DNA of 64,000 nucleotides from Desulfurobacterium atlanticum (GCF_900188395.1 NZ_FZOB01000003.1:124001-188000); one strand, 5' to 3'; positions 7,982 through 16,225 are shown, counted from the first letter of the stretch. The notes: generated by a model not told the origin, from the sequence alone. Numbers and translations are program-made.

Positions 7982-9125
7982 GATTATTTTAGGTATAGGG
8001 TTGGTTTTTTCAGGAGTTTTAAATGCTTTTGCAGTTTCCGGTCCGTGTGTTAACTGTCATACCATGCACAATATGCAAAATGGTGTTCCTGTAAATGCTA
8101 ACGGAACTCATCCTTTTCTGCTGAATACAGATTGTATAGGTTGTCATACAGGCACAAATACAGGAACAAATCCAACGCCGTACGTATTTTCAACAACTCC
8201 GCCTGTTTATAATGAAACGGGAACAGAGCCTGACACAAACACACTGGCCGGTGGGAATTTTTACTGGGTTAAGTTCGGGACAACTGCTTCAAATACTGCA
8301 GCTGATGAGTGTGGACACAATGTTGAAGGATTGACAAATCCGGATACCATTCTTTTAACGCCGCCGGGTTTTGATGGAACATTTTCAAACGCTGCAGGGG
8401 AAACAGTTGGTGGAGGGAGCTGGCCTGCCGGTCAGCAGGTTACCTGTGCCGGGCTCTACGGTTGTCACGGACACCACAGAGCAGGAGATGACAACTATAA
8501 GGGAATATACGGTGCTCACCACGGTAATAAAGGGAATGACAGTACTACAGCTTTAACAACGGCAGATACCGTAGGAAACAGCTACCGTTTTCTTCTTGGA
8601 ATTTACGGAATAGAAGACAGCGACTGGGAATTCAGGCCTACCCAAACAGAGCATAATCAATACTACGGTCAGGTTAGAGATTCAACAACTTTACTTGAGC
8701 CTTCAACTGCCGATAAGCATACTATCTCATACCTTTGTGCCGAATGTCACGGTTTTTACCATTCAGGTTCTGGACAGGTTTCTTCCAGTAATTACGGTGT
8801 TTCTCCCTGGTTGAGGCATCCCACCGACTTTGATATGACAGATGCTGTTGGTTCTGAATATCAGTATTATAACGGTGCGACAGACCCCACGAACGCTCCT
8901 TACAGCGTAGTAGCTCCTCTTGCTTCAAACGATTTAACTAAAGGGGTTCTTTCAACCGTTGATGTTTCTCAGGGCGGTATTGCAGGAACAGCGATTGTAA
9001 CATGTATTTCCTGTCACAGAGCACACGGAACTCCTTACGCTGATATTTTAAGATGGGATTTTAAAAACTGGCCCGGAAATAGTAAAAAGAGCGGGTGTAA
9101 TGTGTGCCACACCCAGAAGGATTGA
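7962..9125 (+). CDS. OmcS-like multiheme cytochrome (candidate nanowire subunit)
   Basis: A 387-residue exported c-type cytochrome; the signal peptide ends AFA at residue 24. Five canonical motifs are CVNCH (29-33), CIGCH (58-62), CAECH, CISCH and CNVCH. A sixth, atypical CX5CH motif lies at 162-169. Landmarks follow Geobacter OmcS in order as I remember it: CHTMHN after heme 1, a GG-F-WV segment, a GHN histidine, heme 3 followed by a histidine-rich stretch, YRFLLG, an LRHP segment after heme 4, CHRAHG at heme 5 and a final heme near the C-terminus. OmcS polymerises into extracellular conductive filaments, so that is the inferred role. The start at 7962 lies inside the preceding gene with only a weak ribosome site; GTG at 7956 is an alternative. 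Confidence 0.75.
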   Translation: MVRAKNKIILGIGLVFSGVLNAFAVSGPCVNCHTMHNMQNGVPVNANGTHPFLLNTDCIGCHTGTNTGTNPTPYVFSTTPPVYNETGTEPDTNTLAGGNFYWVKFGTTASNTAADECGHNVEGLTNPDTILLTPPGFDGTFSNAAGETVGGGSWPAGQQVTCAGLYGCHGHHRAGDDNYKGIYGAHHGNKGNDSTTALTTADTVGNSYRFLLGIYGIEDSDWEFRPTQTEHNQYYGQVRDSTTLLEPSTADKHTISYLCAECHGFYHSGSGQVSSSNYGVSPWLRHPTDFDMTDAVGSEYQYYNGATDPTNAPYSVVAPLASNDLTKGVLSTVDVSQGGIAGTAIVTCISCHRAHGTPYADILRWDFKNWPGNSKKSGCNVCHTQKD

Positions 9126-9151
9126 TTGTCGGTTTTGTTTGGAGGACCTTT

Positions 9152-10504
9152 ATGAGACTTGAAATATTGTTTTTAATTTTAATCTTTTCAGGTACATCTT
9201 ATGCTGGTTCCTATTTACAATCTGCCCACGGCAACGCCACCTACGGAGTAAACAGAAACTCAATGTCAGGATACTCAACAGGAAACTGCGACCACTGCCA
9301 CGAAATGCATGCAAGCCAAAACGGAATAGAGCCAACACCCCAGAACGGCTCTCCATCCCCATTTGCCCTATTTGCACCAAACTTCAACACTGCAAAAACA
9401 GTTAATCCATACACTCTATCAGACAACTACTGCTTCTACTGCCACTCAACAACAACAGACGGTTCTGTTCAAGTAGGAGGAATAGACAACAAAAACTTCA
9501 GCGCCACATTTGGAGGTTACACCACCCCAAGTGCAACAAGCATATATCAAATGTTCAACCAGGCATCCTACCACAACCTTTACGACCTTCACCAGTTTGC
9601 CCTTGGAAATGCAGGAAGCACAACACTTCCATTTAACACATTTTACAAACAACAATCAAACCCCTGTGATACCTGCCACAACCCCCACATAGTAAGAGCA
9701 AACAAAAGAAATGTATCAGACCCGACATACACACCACTTTCAAAACCATCGGACCACAATAACCTCTGGGGAGACGATGCAAACGAAACCCTTGCAGCCC
9801 TTACAAATGCCTACCAGCCGCCTTACTACTACGGTTCAACCACAACATTTGAACCTGACGGAGCTGCCGATACCCCATCAAATCAGGCAGCAAAGATGCC
9901 CGACTACATAACCTACTGTACAGACTGCCACAACACGGTAAATAAGATTTACAGCACTACTCTTGGAAGGGAGCTTTATGAGATAGATTGGTTTTCAAAC
10001 AGTGGAGATAAGCACGGATTCAGGGTTGCGGACTCAGATGTAGGGGTAGGTGATACAAACACAGCTTCTTTAAAACCTCCTTACGATGGCAGTCCGATAG
10101 CCAATGCAAACGGAGCAGGATTTGTTTTATCCTGTATGGACTGTCATGAGGCTCACGGTTCTCAGAATCTTTATCTTATAAGAGAAGAGATAAACGGGAA
10201 AGAGCTTGGTGATGGTGTTCAGCTTTATGATGGGAATCCTGTAATAACCACTGACAATGAGATATACAAAGCCTGTGCTAACTGTCATTTACATGATTCT
10301 GGGGATGCTGCTTCGTGGCGAGATATTCATCATACTATGCCAGATGCACCGTATCAGGGAGACTGCTACTGGAGATGTAGCTGGTGTCACGGGACTATAG
10401 GATACGGTGATAACTGTTTCCTCTGCCATTTCCACGGAAGTGATGATAGTGCTATTTTAAATACAGGAAAACCTGAATGTTATACTGAAAGAAGGACTTT
10501 TTGA
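9152..10504 (+). CDS. Exported octaheme c-type cytochrome
   Basis: A 450-residue cytochrome with a signal peptide ending SYA (about residue 18). Eight CxxCH motifs are present: CDHCH, CFYCH, CDTCH, CTDCH, CMDCH, CANCH, CSWCH and CFLCH. The long asparagine/proline/tyrosine-rich linkers resemble outer-surface multiheme proteins. GGAGG at 9141-9145 precedes the ATG. The codon style changes inside the gene: hemes 1-4 are all written TGC CAC at their CH, while hemes 5-8 are mostly TGT CAT/CAC, with the shift near 9950. It is probably an electron-transfer partner, or a second filament-forming cytochrome, next to the OmcS-like protein. I cannot assign it to a named cytochrome. Confidence 0.8.
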   Translation: MRLEILFLILIFSGTSYAGSYLQSAHGNATYGVNRNSMSGYSTGNCDHCHEMHASQNGIEPTPQNGSPSPFALFAPNFNTAKTVNPYTLSDNYCFYCHSTTTDGSVQVGGIDNKNFSATFGGYTTPSATSIYQMFNQASYHNLYDLHQFALGNAGSTTLPFNTFYKQQSNPCDTCHNPHIVRANKRNVSDPTYTPLSKPSDHNNLWGDDANETLAALTNAYQPPYYYGSTTTFEPDGAADTPSNQAAKMPDYITYCTDCHNTVNKIYSTTLGRELYEIDWFSNSGDKHGFRVADSDVGVGDTNTASLKPPYDGSPIANANGAGFVLSCMDCHEAHGSQNLYLIREEINGKELGDGVQLYDGNPVITTDNEIYKACANCHLHDSGDAASWRDIHHTMPDAPYQGDCYWRCSWCHGTIGYGDNCFLCHFHGSDDSAILNTGKPECYTERRTF

Positions 10505-10516
10505 AAAGAGGGTGAG

Positions 10517-11743
10517 ATGATAAGATTTCATGTTTTAGTATTGTTTTTCTCTTTTTTTTATGTTTCCCAATCTTTTGCAGCTAAGGTGGTGTTTTACCTT
10601 AATTTTGAAGGGGAAACTCATCACCATCACGAGCACTCTCATAAAGGGAGCGGTTTTAAAGTTGAAACTGTCGGAATCGGGAATAAAACCATCTCTTTAA
10701 AAAGATCATTTGCACCAGAAGAGACAAAAAAGCAGTTTTTTATAGGTATAGTAGATGTTCCAGCTGGTGCTTATGGTAGTATCAGTTTAAACGGTAAATC
10801 TTATACTCTTTCGCCTTCTCTCTCTTTAAAAGATAACAGCGTAAAAGCCGTTTTTATTAAGATGAAAGATGAAAATGTTCAGGTTTTCCCTCAAAATATT
10901 CTCTCTGTTTCAAAAAAGCAGTTTTTTTCTATCCCTTCTCTTGATGCCCTTGGTGTTATAGATGAGGATAGCGGTTTTATCGTAGGGTTCATTGGATTTC
11001 CTCATTCTCCCTATGGCCTTACTGTTTTAGATGGAAAAATTTACACAGGGTTTGAAAATGGCCAGATAGCTGAAGTTAATACTGAAAATGGTTTTTGGTC
11101 AGGTGCTGTTTCTATAGCGGATGTTTCTTTAGAAAACAGGTTTTTATCTTCAGATAGAAAGATTTACATCCCTGAGAAAGGGCAAAATACCATTTGTTAT
11201 TTCTGTCCTGAGACTGGGGCAAGGTTTGTCGTTTCAACAGATGGAAGGATTAAAGATGCTTTTTACATAAAGAAAACTGGTTATCTTCTTGTTGCCACAG
11301 AGAATCCTTCAAGTGTATATCTTTTAAGTGGTGGAAGTGGAAAAATTATTTCTACGGTTTCTTTCCCGGGGGATATTGTTTCTGTAACAGGTGATGATAG
11401 GTTTGTTTATGCTGCAGATAAGGAAGGGAAAGCTATTTATAGATATAGCTTTAACCAGAAGAGTATTGAGAGTTTTCCAGTGTTTGAATCTCCGTTAATT
11501 GTAAGAAGTTTTGAAGATTTTCTCTTTCTTGCTTCAAAAAGTAATTTGGTTGTTTTGAACAAAGCAACCGTTTCACCTTATGTTGTTTTTAACATTAGAG
11601 ATGTTAAGGAGATGAGTTTATCTTCTGATGGTAGAAAAGTTTTTGTTTTCACAGGTAAAAACACTTATTACGTTATAAATCTTGATTCTCTGTATGTTGA
11701 AGCTTCAGGTGATACACCGGGTTTAGTTTTCCAGGCAGATTGA
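10517..11743 (+). CDS. Exported beta-propeller protein with His-rich N-terminus
   Basis: A 408-residue protein with a signal peptide ending SFA (about residue 21). Residues 35-42 read HHHHEHSH, a likely metal or heme-iron binding patch. The region to about residue 120 is beta-rich. From about 140 on it shows repeated propeller-like strands such as YGLTVLDGKIYTGFENGQIAEV, DRFVYAADKEGKAIYRYS and LSSDGRKVFVFTGKNTYYV (the first is split by a turn). A GAGGGTGAG directly precedes the ATG. It closes the cytochrome set and probably partners it on the periplasmic or outer face. There is no enzymatic signature. Confidence 0.6.
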   Translation: MIRFHVLVLFFSFFYVSQSFAAKVVFYLNFEGETHHHHEHSHKGSGFKVETVGIGNKTISLKRSFAPEETKKQFFIGIVDVPAGAYGSISLNGKSYTLSPSLSLKDNSVKAVFIKMKDENVQVFPQNILSVSKKQFFSIPSLDALGVIDEDSGFIVGFIGFPHSPYGLTVLDGKIYTGFENGQIAEVNTENGFWSGAVSIADVSLENRFLSSDRKIYIPEKGQNTICYFCPETGARFVVSTDGRIKDAFYIKKTGYLLVATENPSSVYLLSGGSGKIISTVSFPGDIVSVTGDDRFVYAADKEGKAIYRYSFNQKSIESFPVFESPLIVRSFEDFLFLASKSNLVVLNKATVSPYVVFNIRDVKEMSLSSDGRKVFVFTGKNTYYVINLDSLYVEASGDTPGLVFQAD

Positions 11744-11745
11744 TA

Positions 11746-12921
11746 ATGAAAGGGGATTTGAAAGTGAAAGAAAGAGTGTGTGAATTTCTTGATGGTTGTC
11801 TTTTTCCTATTTTTATTAATGATGATGAGGTGTGGGAAAAGATAGAAACAATGTTTTGTAAAAGTGATTACAAGAGATGTCGAAGATATGTAAGAAGGAA
11901 GCAGGGATATGTTGTGCCAGTTGATCTTTGGCCTATGGATAATGAAACGATTTCAGAGCTTGTATATCAATTAAAGTTCTCTTTAAAAAACGCTGTTGAC
12001 AAAAATAGAAAGACTTTTGCAGAGTTTAAAAATTCCTTCTATTATTTGAGTTTGCAGAATAAGATTGATGAGCTTATAAAAGCTGATGATATTGATGAGA
12101 AACATAAGAAATTTCTTGAAAGGTTTTTGTCTGAGTTTTACAGTTCTCTTTTTATTAAAGATTTTGATGAAGCTTTCTTTGTAAAGATGGCCCACTTTTA
12201 TGTTAAATCAGGTATAAGTTCTTCTATTTTTGATCCGGTTTATCTTGTTTTTTCTTCTGAGCTTTTTGAAAAATTTTATAAATGGTCGCTTGAAACTATA
12301 AACGATATTGATGAGAGAATATTTCTTCTTTCTGTTGTTGTTAAATATTCAAATTTTGCCTATTCTTTTCTGAAAAAGAATGCGACTATGATTCAAAATC
12401 TTGATCTATGTTTTGATGCATTTTTAAAGCTTAAAGAAAAGGAAAAACAAGCTTTTGTTGATGCTTTAACAGGGGTGTATAACAGAAATTATCTTGAGCT
12501 TTTAAGTTCAAAGCTCAGAAAAGATTACAACTATGTTATTTTCATAGATCTTGATGATTTTAAACTTGTAAACGATAATTTTGGACATGATGTAGGTGAT
12601 GAAGTGTTAAAAAAAGTCGGGGAAATTCTACAAAGCTGCTTGCGAAATGGTGATATAGCTGTTAGGTATGGTGGAGATGAGTTTCTTGTTGTTTTAAATG
12701 TCCCAGATGGAAGCATCGCTTTAAAAGTTGCAGAAAGGATAGAGAGAAAAATTAAAGATATAAGCATTTTAACGGAGAAAGGCAAAGTTAGTGTTTCTGC
12801 ATCTATAGGTGTATCAAAAGTTTGCTGTGCTGTGCCTTTTATTGAAAATATTAAAGAAGCCGATAAAGCGCTTTATAAAGCAAAAGAGCAGGGTAAAGGA
12901 AAGATTTTTATGGTTTGTTAG
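11746..12921 (+). CDS. GGDEF diguanylate cyclase with possible globin-like sensor
   Basis: A 391-residue soluble protein. The C-terminal GGDEF domain (about 240-391) is canonical: DALTGVYNRNYL, the DLDDFKLVND metal site, GGDEF at 309-313 and an inhibitory RNGD at 300-303. The helical N-terminal part (about 60-225) has the length and helix pattern of sensor globins. Around AHFYVKSGISSSIF it resembles the region that carries the proximal histidine in globin-coupled sensors, although the histidine appears two positions off. It lies 2 bases after the second propeller gene, so it is probably co-transcribed and may tie cytochrome expression or surface attachment to a redox or gas signal. The start could instead be GTG at 11764. 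Confidence 0.75.
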   Translation: MKGDLKVKERVCEFLDGCLFPIFINDDEVWEKIETMFCKSDYKRCRRYVRRKQGYVVPVDLWPMDNETISELVYQLKFSLKNAVDKNRKTFAEFKNSFYYLSLQNKIDELIKADDIDEKHKKFLERFLSEFYSSLFIKDFDEAFFVKMAHFYVKSGISSSIFDPVYLVFSSELFEKFYKWSLETINDIDERIFLLSVVVKYSNFAYSFLKKNATMIQNLDLCFDAFLKLKEKEKQAFVDALTGVYNRNYLELLSSKLRKDYNYVIFIDLDDFKLVNDNFGHDVGDEVLKKVGEILQSCLRNGDIAVRYGGDEFLVVLNVPDGSIALKVAERIERKIKDISILTEKGKVSVSASIGVSKVCCAVPFIENIKEADKALYKAKEQGKGKIFMVC

Positions 12922-12923
12922 TG

Positions 12924-13544
12924 TTATTTCAGAATAATTTTCCGTCCTTTTTTGTCTATTTTACCGCTTTTTCTAAGGCGGGATACTGCTCTTGATACTG
13001 TTTCAACAGTTAATCCCAGCTCCATTGCTACAAAACTTGTTTTAAATTCAACTTCTCCTTTAGAGTTGCTATTCTCTTTTATGTATTCGTAAACTTTTGA
13101 AACAGCATCTTTCAGCGTCAGTTTCTCCACAAGATTTACAAGGTAAAACAATCTTTCAGAAAGTATTCCAAGCATTTTTAGTGCTGTTTCTGGATTATGT
13201 TTTATGATATTAATCAGCGTTGTTTTTTCAAGCAGTAAAAGAGTAGAATTTTCAAGAGCTATAGCGTTTGCAGGATAATTTTCTCCTTTAAAAGTTCCAG
13301 CTTCTCCCAGCATTGATACTGGTGTAAAAATTCTAAGGGTTTGTTCCTTTCCACTTAAGGATTTATACAGCTTAACTTTCCCTTCTATTAAAATAAAAAC
13401 ACCCTTTGCTTTTTCGTAAGAGGAGAAAATAAGTTCACCTTTGCTGTAGTGTTTTTCTATCAATGAATATTCTATTTCCCTAATTGTTTTTTCTGGTAAA
13501 CTGGAAAAAAGAGGAATTGTCTTTAATATGTTATAAATAGACAA
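12924..13544 (-). CDS. Crp/Fnr-family transcription regulator
   Basis: A 206-residue regulator with an N-terminal cyclic-nucleotide-binding-type beta-barrel (about 10-125), a long dimer helix and a C-terminal winged helix (150-206). The recognition helix contains E181-T-V-S184-R185, the E-xx-SR pattern that in FNR and DNR reads TTGAT half-sites. There is no N-terminal cysteine cluster, so it is not a [4Fe-4S] FNR; the ligand is unknown, with heme (DNR or CooA style) or another small molecule possible. It starts with TTG, supported by AGAAGGAGG about 5 bases upstream. An FNR-like box lies in front of the CO dehydrogenase operon 2.7 kb away. It ends 2 bases from the convergent GGDEF gene. Confidence 0.85.
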   Translation of the reverse strand: MSIYNILKTIPLFSSLPEKTIREIEYSLIEKHYSKGELIFSSYEKAKGVFILIEGKVKLYKSLSGKEQTLRIFTPVSMLGEAGTFKGENYPANAIALENSTLLLLEKTTLINIIKHNPETALKMLGILSERLFYLVNLVEKLTLKDAVSKVYEYIKENSNSKGEVEFKTSFVAMELGLTVETVSRAVSRLRKSGKIDKKGRKIILK

Positions 13545-13594
13545 ACTTTCCTCCTTCTGTTTTCTACTTTAATTTATCAAGGAACATGGTTTTT

Positions 13595-13900
13595 TCAACT
13601 GTGTTTTATCTCTTCTATTTTATGTTTTAGCCACTCCAAAGGTGTGTAAAATATCATTCTTGGTCCGCTGTATTTCATTACCAGCCTTATTTTTTCTCTC
13701 ATTTCAGGTGAATAGCAATGGATGGGACATTTTTTACAGGAAGGTTTGTTGTCTTTAAAGGGACAAAGGTCAAGCCTTGTAAACGAATAGTTTAAAAGAG
13801 TTTTACACTCTTCACAAAGCTGATGGTAGGTTTTATGTTTTCCTTTACAGTATATTTCAATCATTTTTCTTATAACTTTCTTTTCCTTCTCTATACTCAT
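13595..13900 (-). CDS. ygbA: YgbA-family (nitrosative-stress-linked) protein
   Basis: A 101-residue protein of the 'nitrous oxide-stimulated promoter' (YgbA) family. The diagnostic C-terminal part CPIHCYSPEMREKIRLVMKY followed by SGPR is clear, and cysteines in pairs (CEEC, CKKCPIHC) could bind metal. In enterobacteria ygbA is induced by NO and needed under nitrosative stress; that is family knowledge. Here it sits directly upstream of the Crp/Fnr gene on the same strand (51-base gap), which suggests that the regulator answers to NO or reactive nitrogen. GGGAAGGA precedes the ATG. Confidence 0.8.
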   Translation of the reverse strand: MSIEKEKKVIRKMIEIYCKGKHKTYHQLCEECKTLLNYSFTRLDLCPFKDNKPSCKKCPIHCYSPEMREKIRLVMKYSGPRMIFYTPLEWLKHKIEEIKHS

Positions 13901-13918
13901 GGATCCTTCCCGCTCATA

Positions 13919-13946
13919 GATAAATAGAAGGCGGGGAATCCCCGCC
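13919..13946 (-). terminator. Terminator of the cooS operon
   Basis: A 7-base GC stem GGCGGGG/CCCCGCC with a 3-base loop (13930-13946) is followed on the minus strand by TTCTATTTAT. It lies between cooS and ygbA. Confidence 0.65.
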
Positions 13947-13983
13947 TGAAGGAATATGGAAGAGGAGGAGTTAACTCCCGGTA

Positions 13984-15900
13984 TTATATACCGAGAGCTT
14001 CTCTTTTCTTTAGAATGTGGGCTTCTATTCCATCTGCCACGGCTACAGGGTCATCTCCTATTGCTATTTTTCCACCTGTAAGTGCTTCAACATCTTCAAG
14101 GAGAAGTTTCACAACCTTATCAGAGCCTGTTACTGGTGGAGTTGGGGAAACATGAGTGTAAAGACCCATAGCAACGGCAGAGAATCCATCTATTACAGCC
14201 TTCTGTTCCATATATTCTGGTGCTGTAACAGCTACAGGAAGGTCTGCTGTATCTACTCCGAGAGCGTTTGCTATGGCAACAACAGTCATTACGATTCTTC
14301 CTGTATCTGTACATGTTCCAAACGATAGTACTGGTGGAATACCGAGTGCTTTACATACGCCTTTTAGCTTTTCTCCTGCATACTTTTCGGCTGCTTCAAG
14401 GGTCTCAAGACCGGCCATCTGTAATCCTCCATTTCCACAACCGGCACCTATCACAAGAATGTCCCTTTTTATAAGTTCTTTTGCAAGTTCAACGGTGAGC
14501 TTGTCCTGTGGGCCGTTTCCAAGGCTTGAACAGTTAACAAGGGCAACAACACCCTTTATATCTCCTGACTTTATGACCTCAAGTAGCGGAGTAAGACTTC
14601 CGCCTAAAGCGTTTATTATTGCTTCTGCTGAGAATCCTACGATCGCTTTTTGTCTGTAGGAAGTAAGGTTTTCTGGCTTAACAGAAGCTTTTCTCTCTTT
14701 AAAGTTTTCAATGGCAAGTTTGATAATTTTTTCTGCTACTTCCTTTTCATTTCCTGGTTTATACTCTATTCTTTCTGAGCCTGGAACACCTATTATGTTT
14801 GTTACAGCTACAAGTTTAAATTTATATTTGTCTGCATATTCTTTAAGGTTTGCAAGGGAACAGTTCATATCCATAGCAAATACATCAACCGCTCCAGAAG
14901 AGAGAAAATATTCAATTCCTATCCAGTTTGATGTTAGGCCTGCAAATGTTTCTGATAGATTGTTTCTTGCAAGAAGTTCCTGTCCTGTTTCAATAGAACC
15001 TACAACTCTTATTCCTTTGGCTCCAGCTTCTTTTGCCATCTGCTGAAACTTTTCATCTTTTGCAAGTTCTATAAGTGCCTGTCCCACGAAAGGCTCGTGG
15101 CCGTTTGGAAGTATGTTTACGTAGTCCGGGTCAAGAACGCCAAGATCAACTTCACCTTCATGAGGTGATGGAGTGCCGTATAGAGCATCCTGCATGAGTT
15201 CAAGGGGAACAAGAGAACCAAATACTGATGCCACTCCGTTTCTTAATGCTGCAAGGGCAAGAGTAATGTAGTCTCCGTCAATGTTTGTCATTCCTCTTGT
15301 TACAGAGTCAACGAGCTCCTGATAAGGTCCTTTTGGGAAGATGCCAAGTTTTCTGAAAACCTCTTTTCTTGATTCAGGTGCAAGTTTTTCAACAAGTGTT
15401 GATTCTCTGTTTTCAGCAAGTAGCTGGAGATATTTTTCAGCTACCGCTTTTGCTTTTTCGTTTAGTTCAAGAGATTGATCAATATCAAGGATATCTGCTA
15501 AAAGGTCTATTTTTGATGGGTCTTTGATTGTGTAGATTGTTTTGCCTTCTGCGGTTGCTTTCAATGTTTCAGCAACCTCTCTTGCATGGTATGTATATGC
15601 TGCAAGTCCCATGTTTGTTTTGTGAAGGAGGTTTCTCATAACGATACCGTGGGCGTCAATTCCACATACTCCCCTTGGGGTTTGAGGAGTGATACGGCAC
15701 GGTCCCATGGAACACAGCTGACAGGAAATACCCTCTTTACAGAATTTACACCTTATTTTTTCCATCGCTTCGTATCTGTCAGCAACGTTTGACATCTGGG
15801 CTTTTTTAACTTTTTCGTACATGTAGTTAATGCTTTCATGGTAGCTTATAATTTTTCCGTTTTTTTCCTCTGTGTTTGACCCAAAGAATTTTTTAAGCAT
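13984..15900 (-). CDS. cooS: Anaerobic Ni-carbon monoxide dehydrogenase
   Basis: A 638-residue CODH catalytic subunit that interconverts CO and CO2 at a Ni-4Fe-4S C-cluster. Cysteines 51 and 54 (CKFC) fit the short CX2C type of D-cluster shared between subunits. C60, C63, C68 and C79 fit the B-cluster. The C-cluster ligands are visible as the histidine in NGHEPF and cysteines in DMNCSL, VNCSSLG, GAGCGNGG and FGTCTDTG. No cooC, cooF or acetyl-CoA synthase gene is adjacent, so whether it serves CO oxidation or carbon fixation is open. GGAGGG inside the end of the upstream cupin gene serves as ribosome site, and the two genes overlap by 8 bases. Confidence 0.95.
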   Translation of the reverse strand: MLKKFFGSNTEEKNGKIISYHESINYMYEKVKKAQMSNVADRYEAMEKIRCKFCKEGISCQLCSMGPCRITPQTPRGVCGIDAHGIVMRNLLHKTNMGLAAYTYHAREVAETLKATAEGKTIYTIKDPSKIDLLADILDIDQSLELNEKAKAVAEKYLQLLAENRESTLVEKLAPESRKEVFRKLGIFPKGPYQELVDSVTRGMTNIDGDYITLALAALRNGVASVFGSLVPLELMQDALYGTPSPHEGEVDLGVLDPDYVNILPNGHEPFVGQALIELAKDEKFQQMAKEAGAKGIRVVGSIETGQELLARNNLSETFAGLTSNWIGIEYFLSSGAVDVFAMDMNCSLANLKEYADKYKFKLVAVTNIIGVPGSERIEYKPGNEKEVAEKIIKLAIENFKERKASVKPENLTSYRQKAIVGFSAEAIINALGGSLTPLLEVIKSGDIKGVVALVNCSSLGNGPQDKLTVELAKELIKRDILVIGAGCGNGGLQMAGLETLEAAEKYAGEKLKGVCKALGIPPVLSFGTCTDTGRIVMTVVAIANALGVDTADLPVAVTAPEYMEQKAVIDGFSAVAMGLYTHVSPTPPVTGSDKVVKLLLEDVEALTGGKIAIGDDPVAVADGIEAHILKKREALGI

Positions 15901-16225
15901 CTTTCCCTCCTGCTGTTTTTAGTTTTAAAACGAGAAATTTAAAAGTTTTATCTCCTGTATTTTCAAGCCGGTGGGGAATGTTGGCAGGGCTTTCAATAAG
16001 GTCGCCTTCTTTCACCTTCTCTTTTTCTTCCCCTATCTCAACTATTCCTTCACCAGATAGAATGAAAAAGAGAACATCTACCGGGGTTTTGTGAAGTTTT
16101 AACCCTTCCCCTTTCTCAAGGGTTATAAGGTTTACAGAGATGTCATCTCTTTCAAGGAGTTTTTGAGCTTTTACTTTGTGTGGATTATCAAATGGGGATA
16201 CAGATTCGCTTTTAATTATCTTCAT
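15893..16225 (-). CDS. Small cupin-domain protein
   Basis: A single-domain cupin of 110 residues. The first histidine is in LKLHKTPVDVLFFILSG, followed by a GEGIVEIG turn and a second histidine in IPHRLEN. The usual HxH pair is incomplete, so metal binding is uncertain. The ATG at 16225 is preferred over 16228 because GGAGG lies 4 bases before it. It overlaps cooS by 8 bases and is first in that operon, so it may help CODH maturation, hold nickel or act as a sensor. None of this is proven. Confidence 0.7.
   Translation of the reverse strand: MKIIKSESVSPFDNPHKVKAQKLLERDDISVNLITLEKGEGLKLHKTPVDVLFFILSGEGIVEIGEEKEKVKEGDLIESPANIPHRLENTGDKTFKFLVLKLKTAGGKDA

Noticed and set aside
8308-8316. ECGH in the OmcS-like protein as another heme site
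   Set aside because: There is only one cysteine, so no thioether pair; it more likely supplies a histidine ligand, as GHN does in OmcS.
8445-8468. CX5CH as a sequencing error or frameshift
   Set aside because: The extra length is exactly nine bases, the frame continues correctly for 219 more residues and later hemes align.
9150-9911. Several long open frames in other phases and on the minus strand over the octaheme gene
   Set aside because: They result from the C-rich codon style of this part of the gene; they have no ribosome sites or recognisable domains, while the main frame has eight heme motifs.
14017-15792. Plus-strand open frames across the cooS region
   Set aside because: They are antisense to a well-conserved CODH with all metal ligands.
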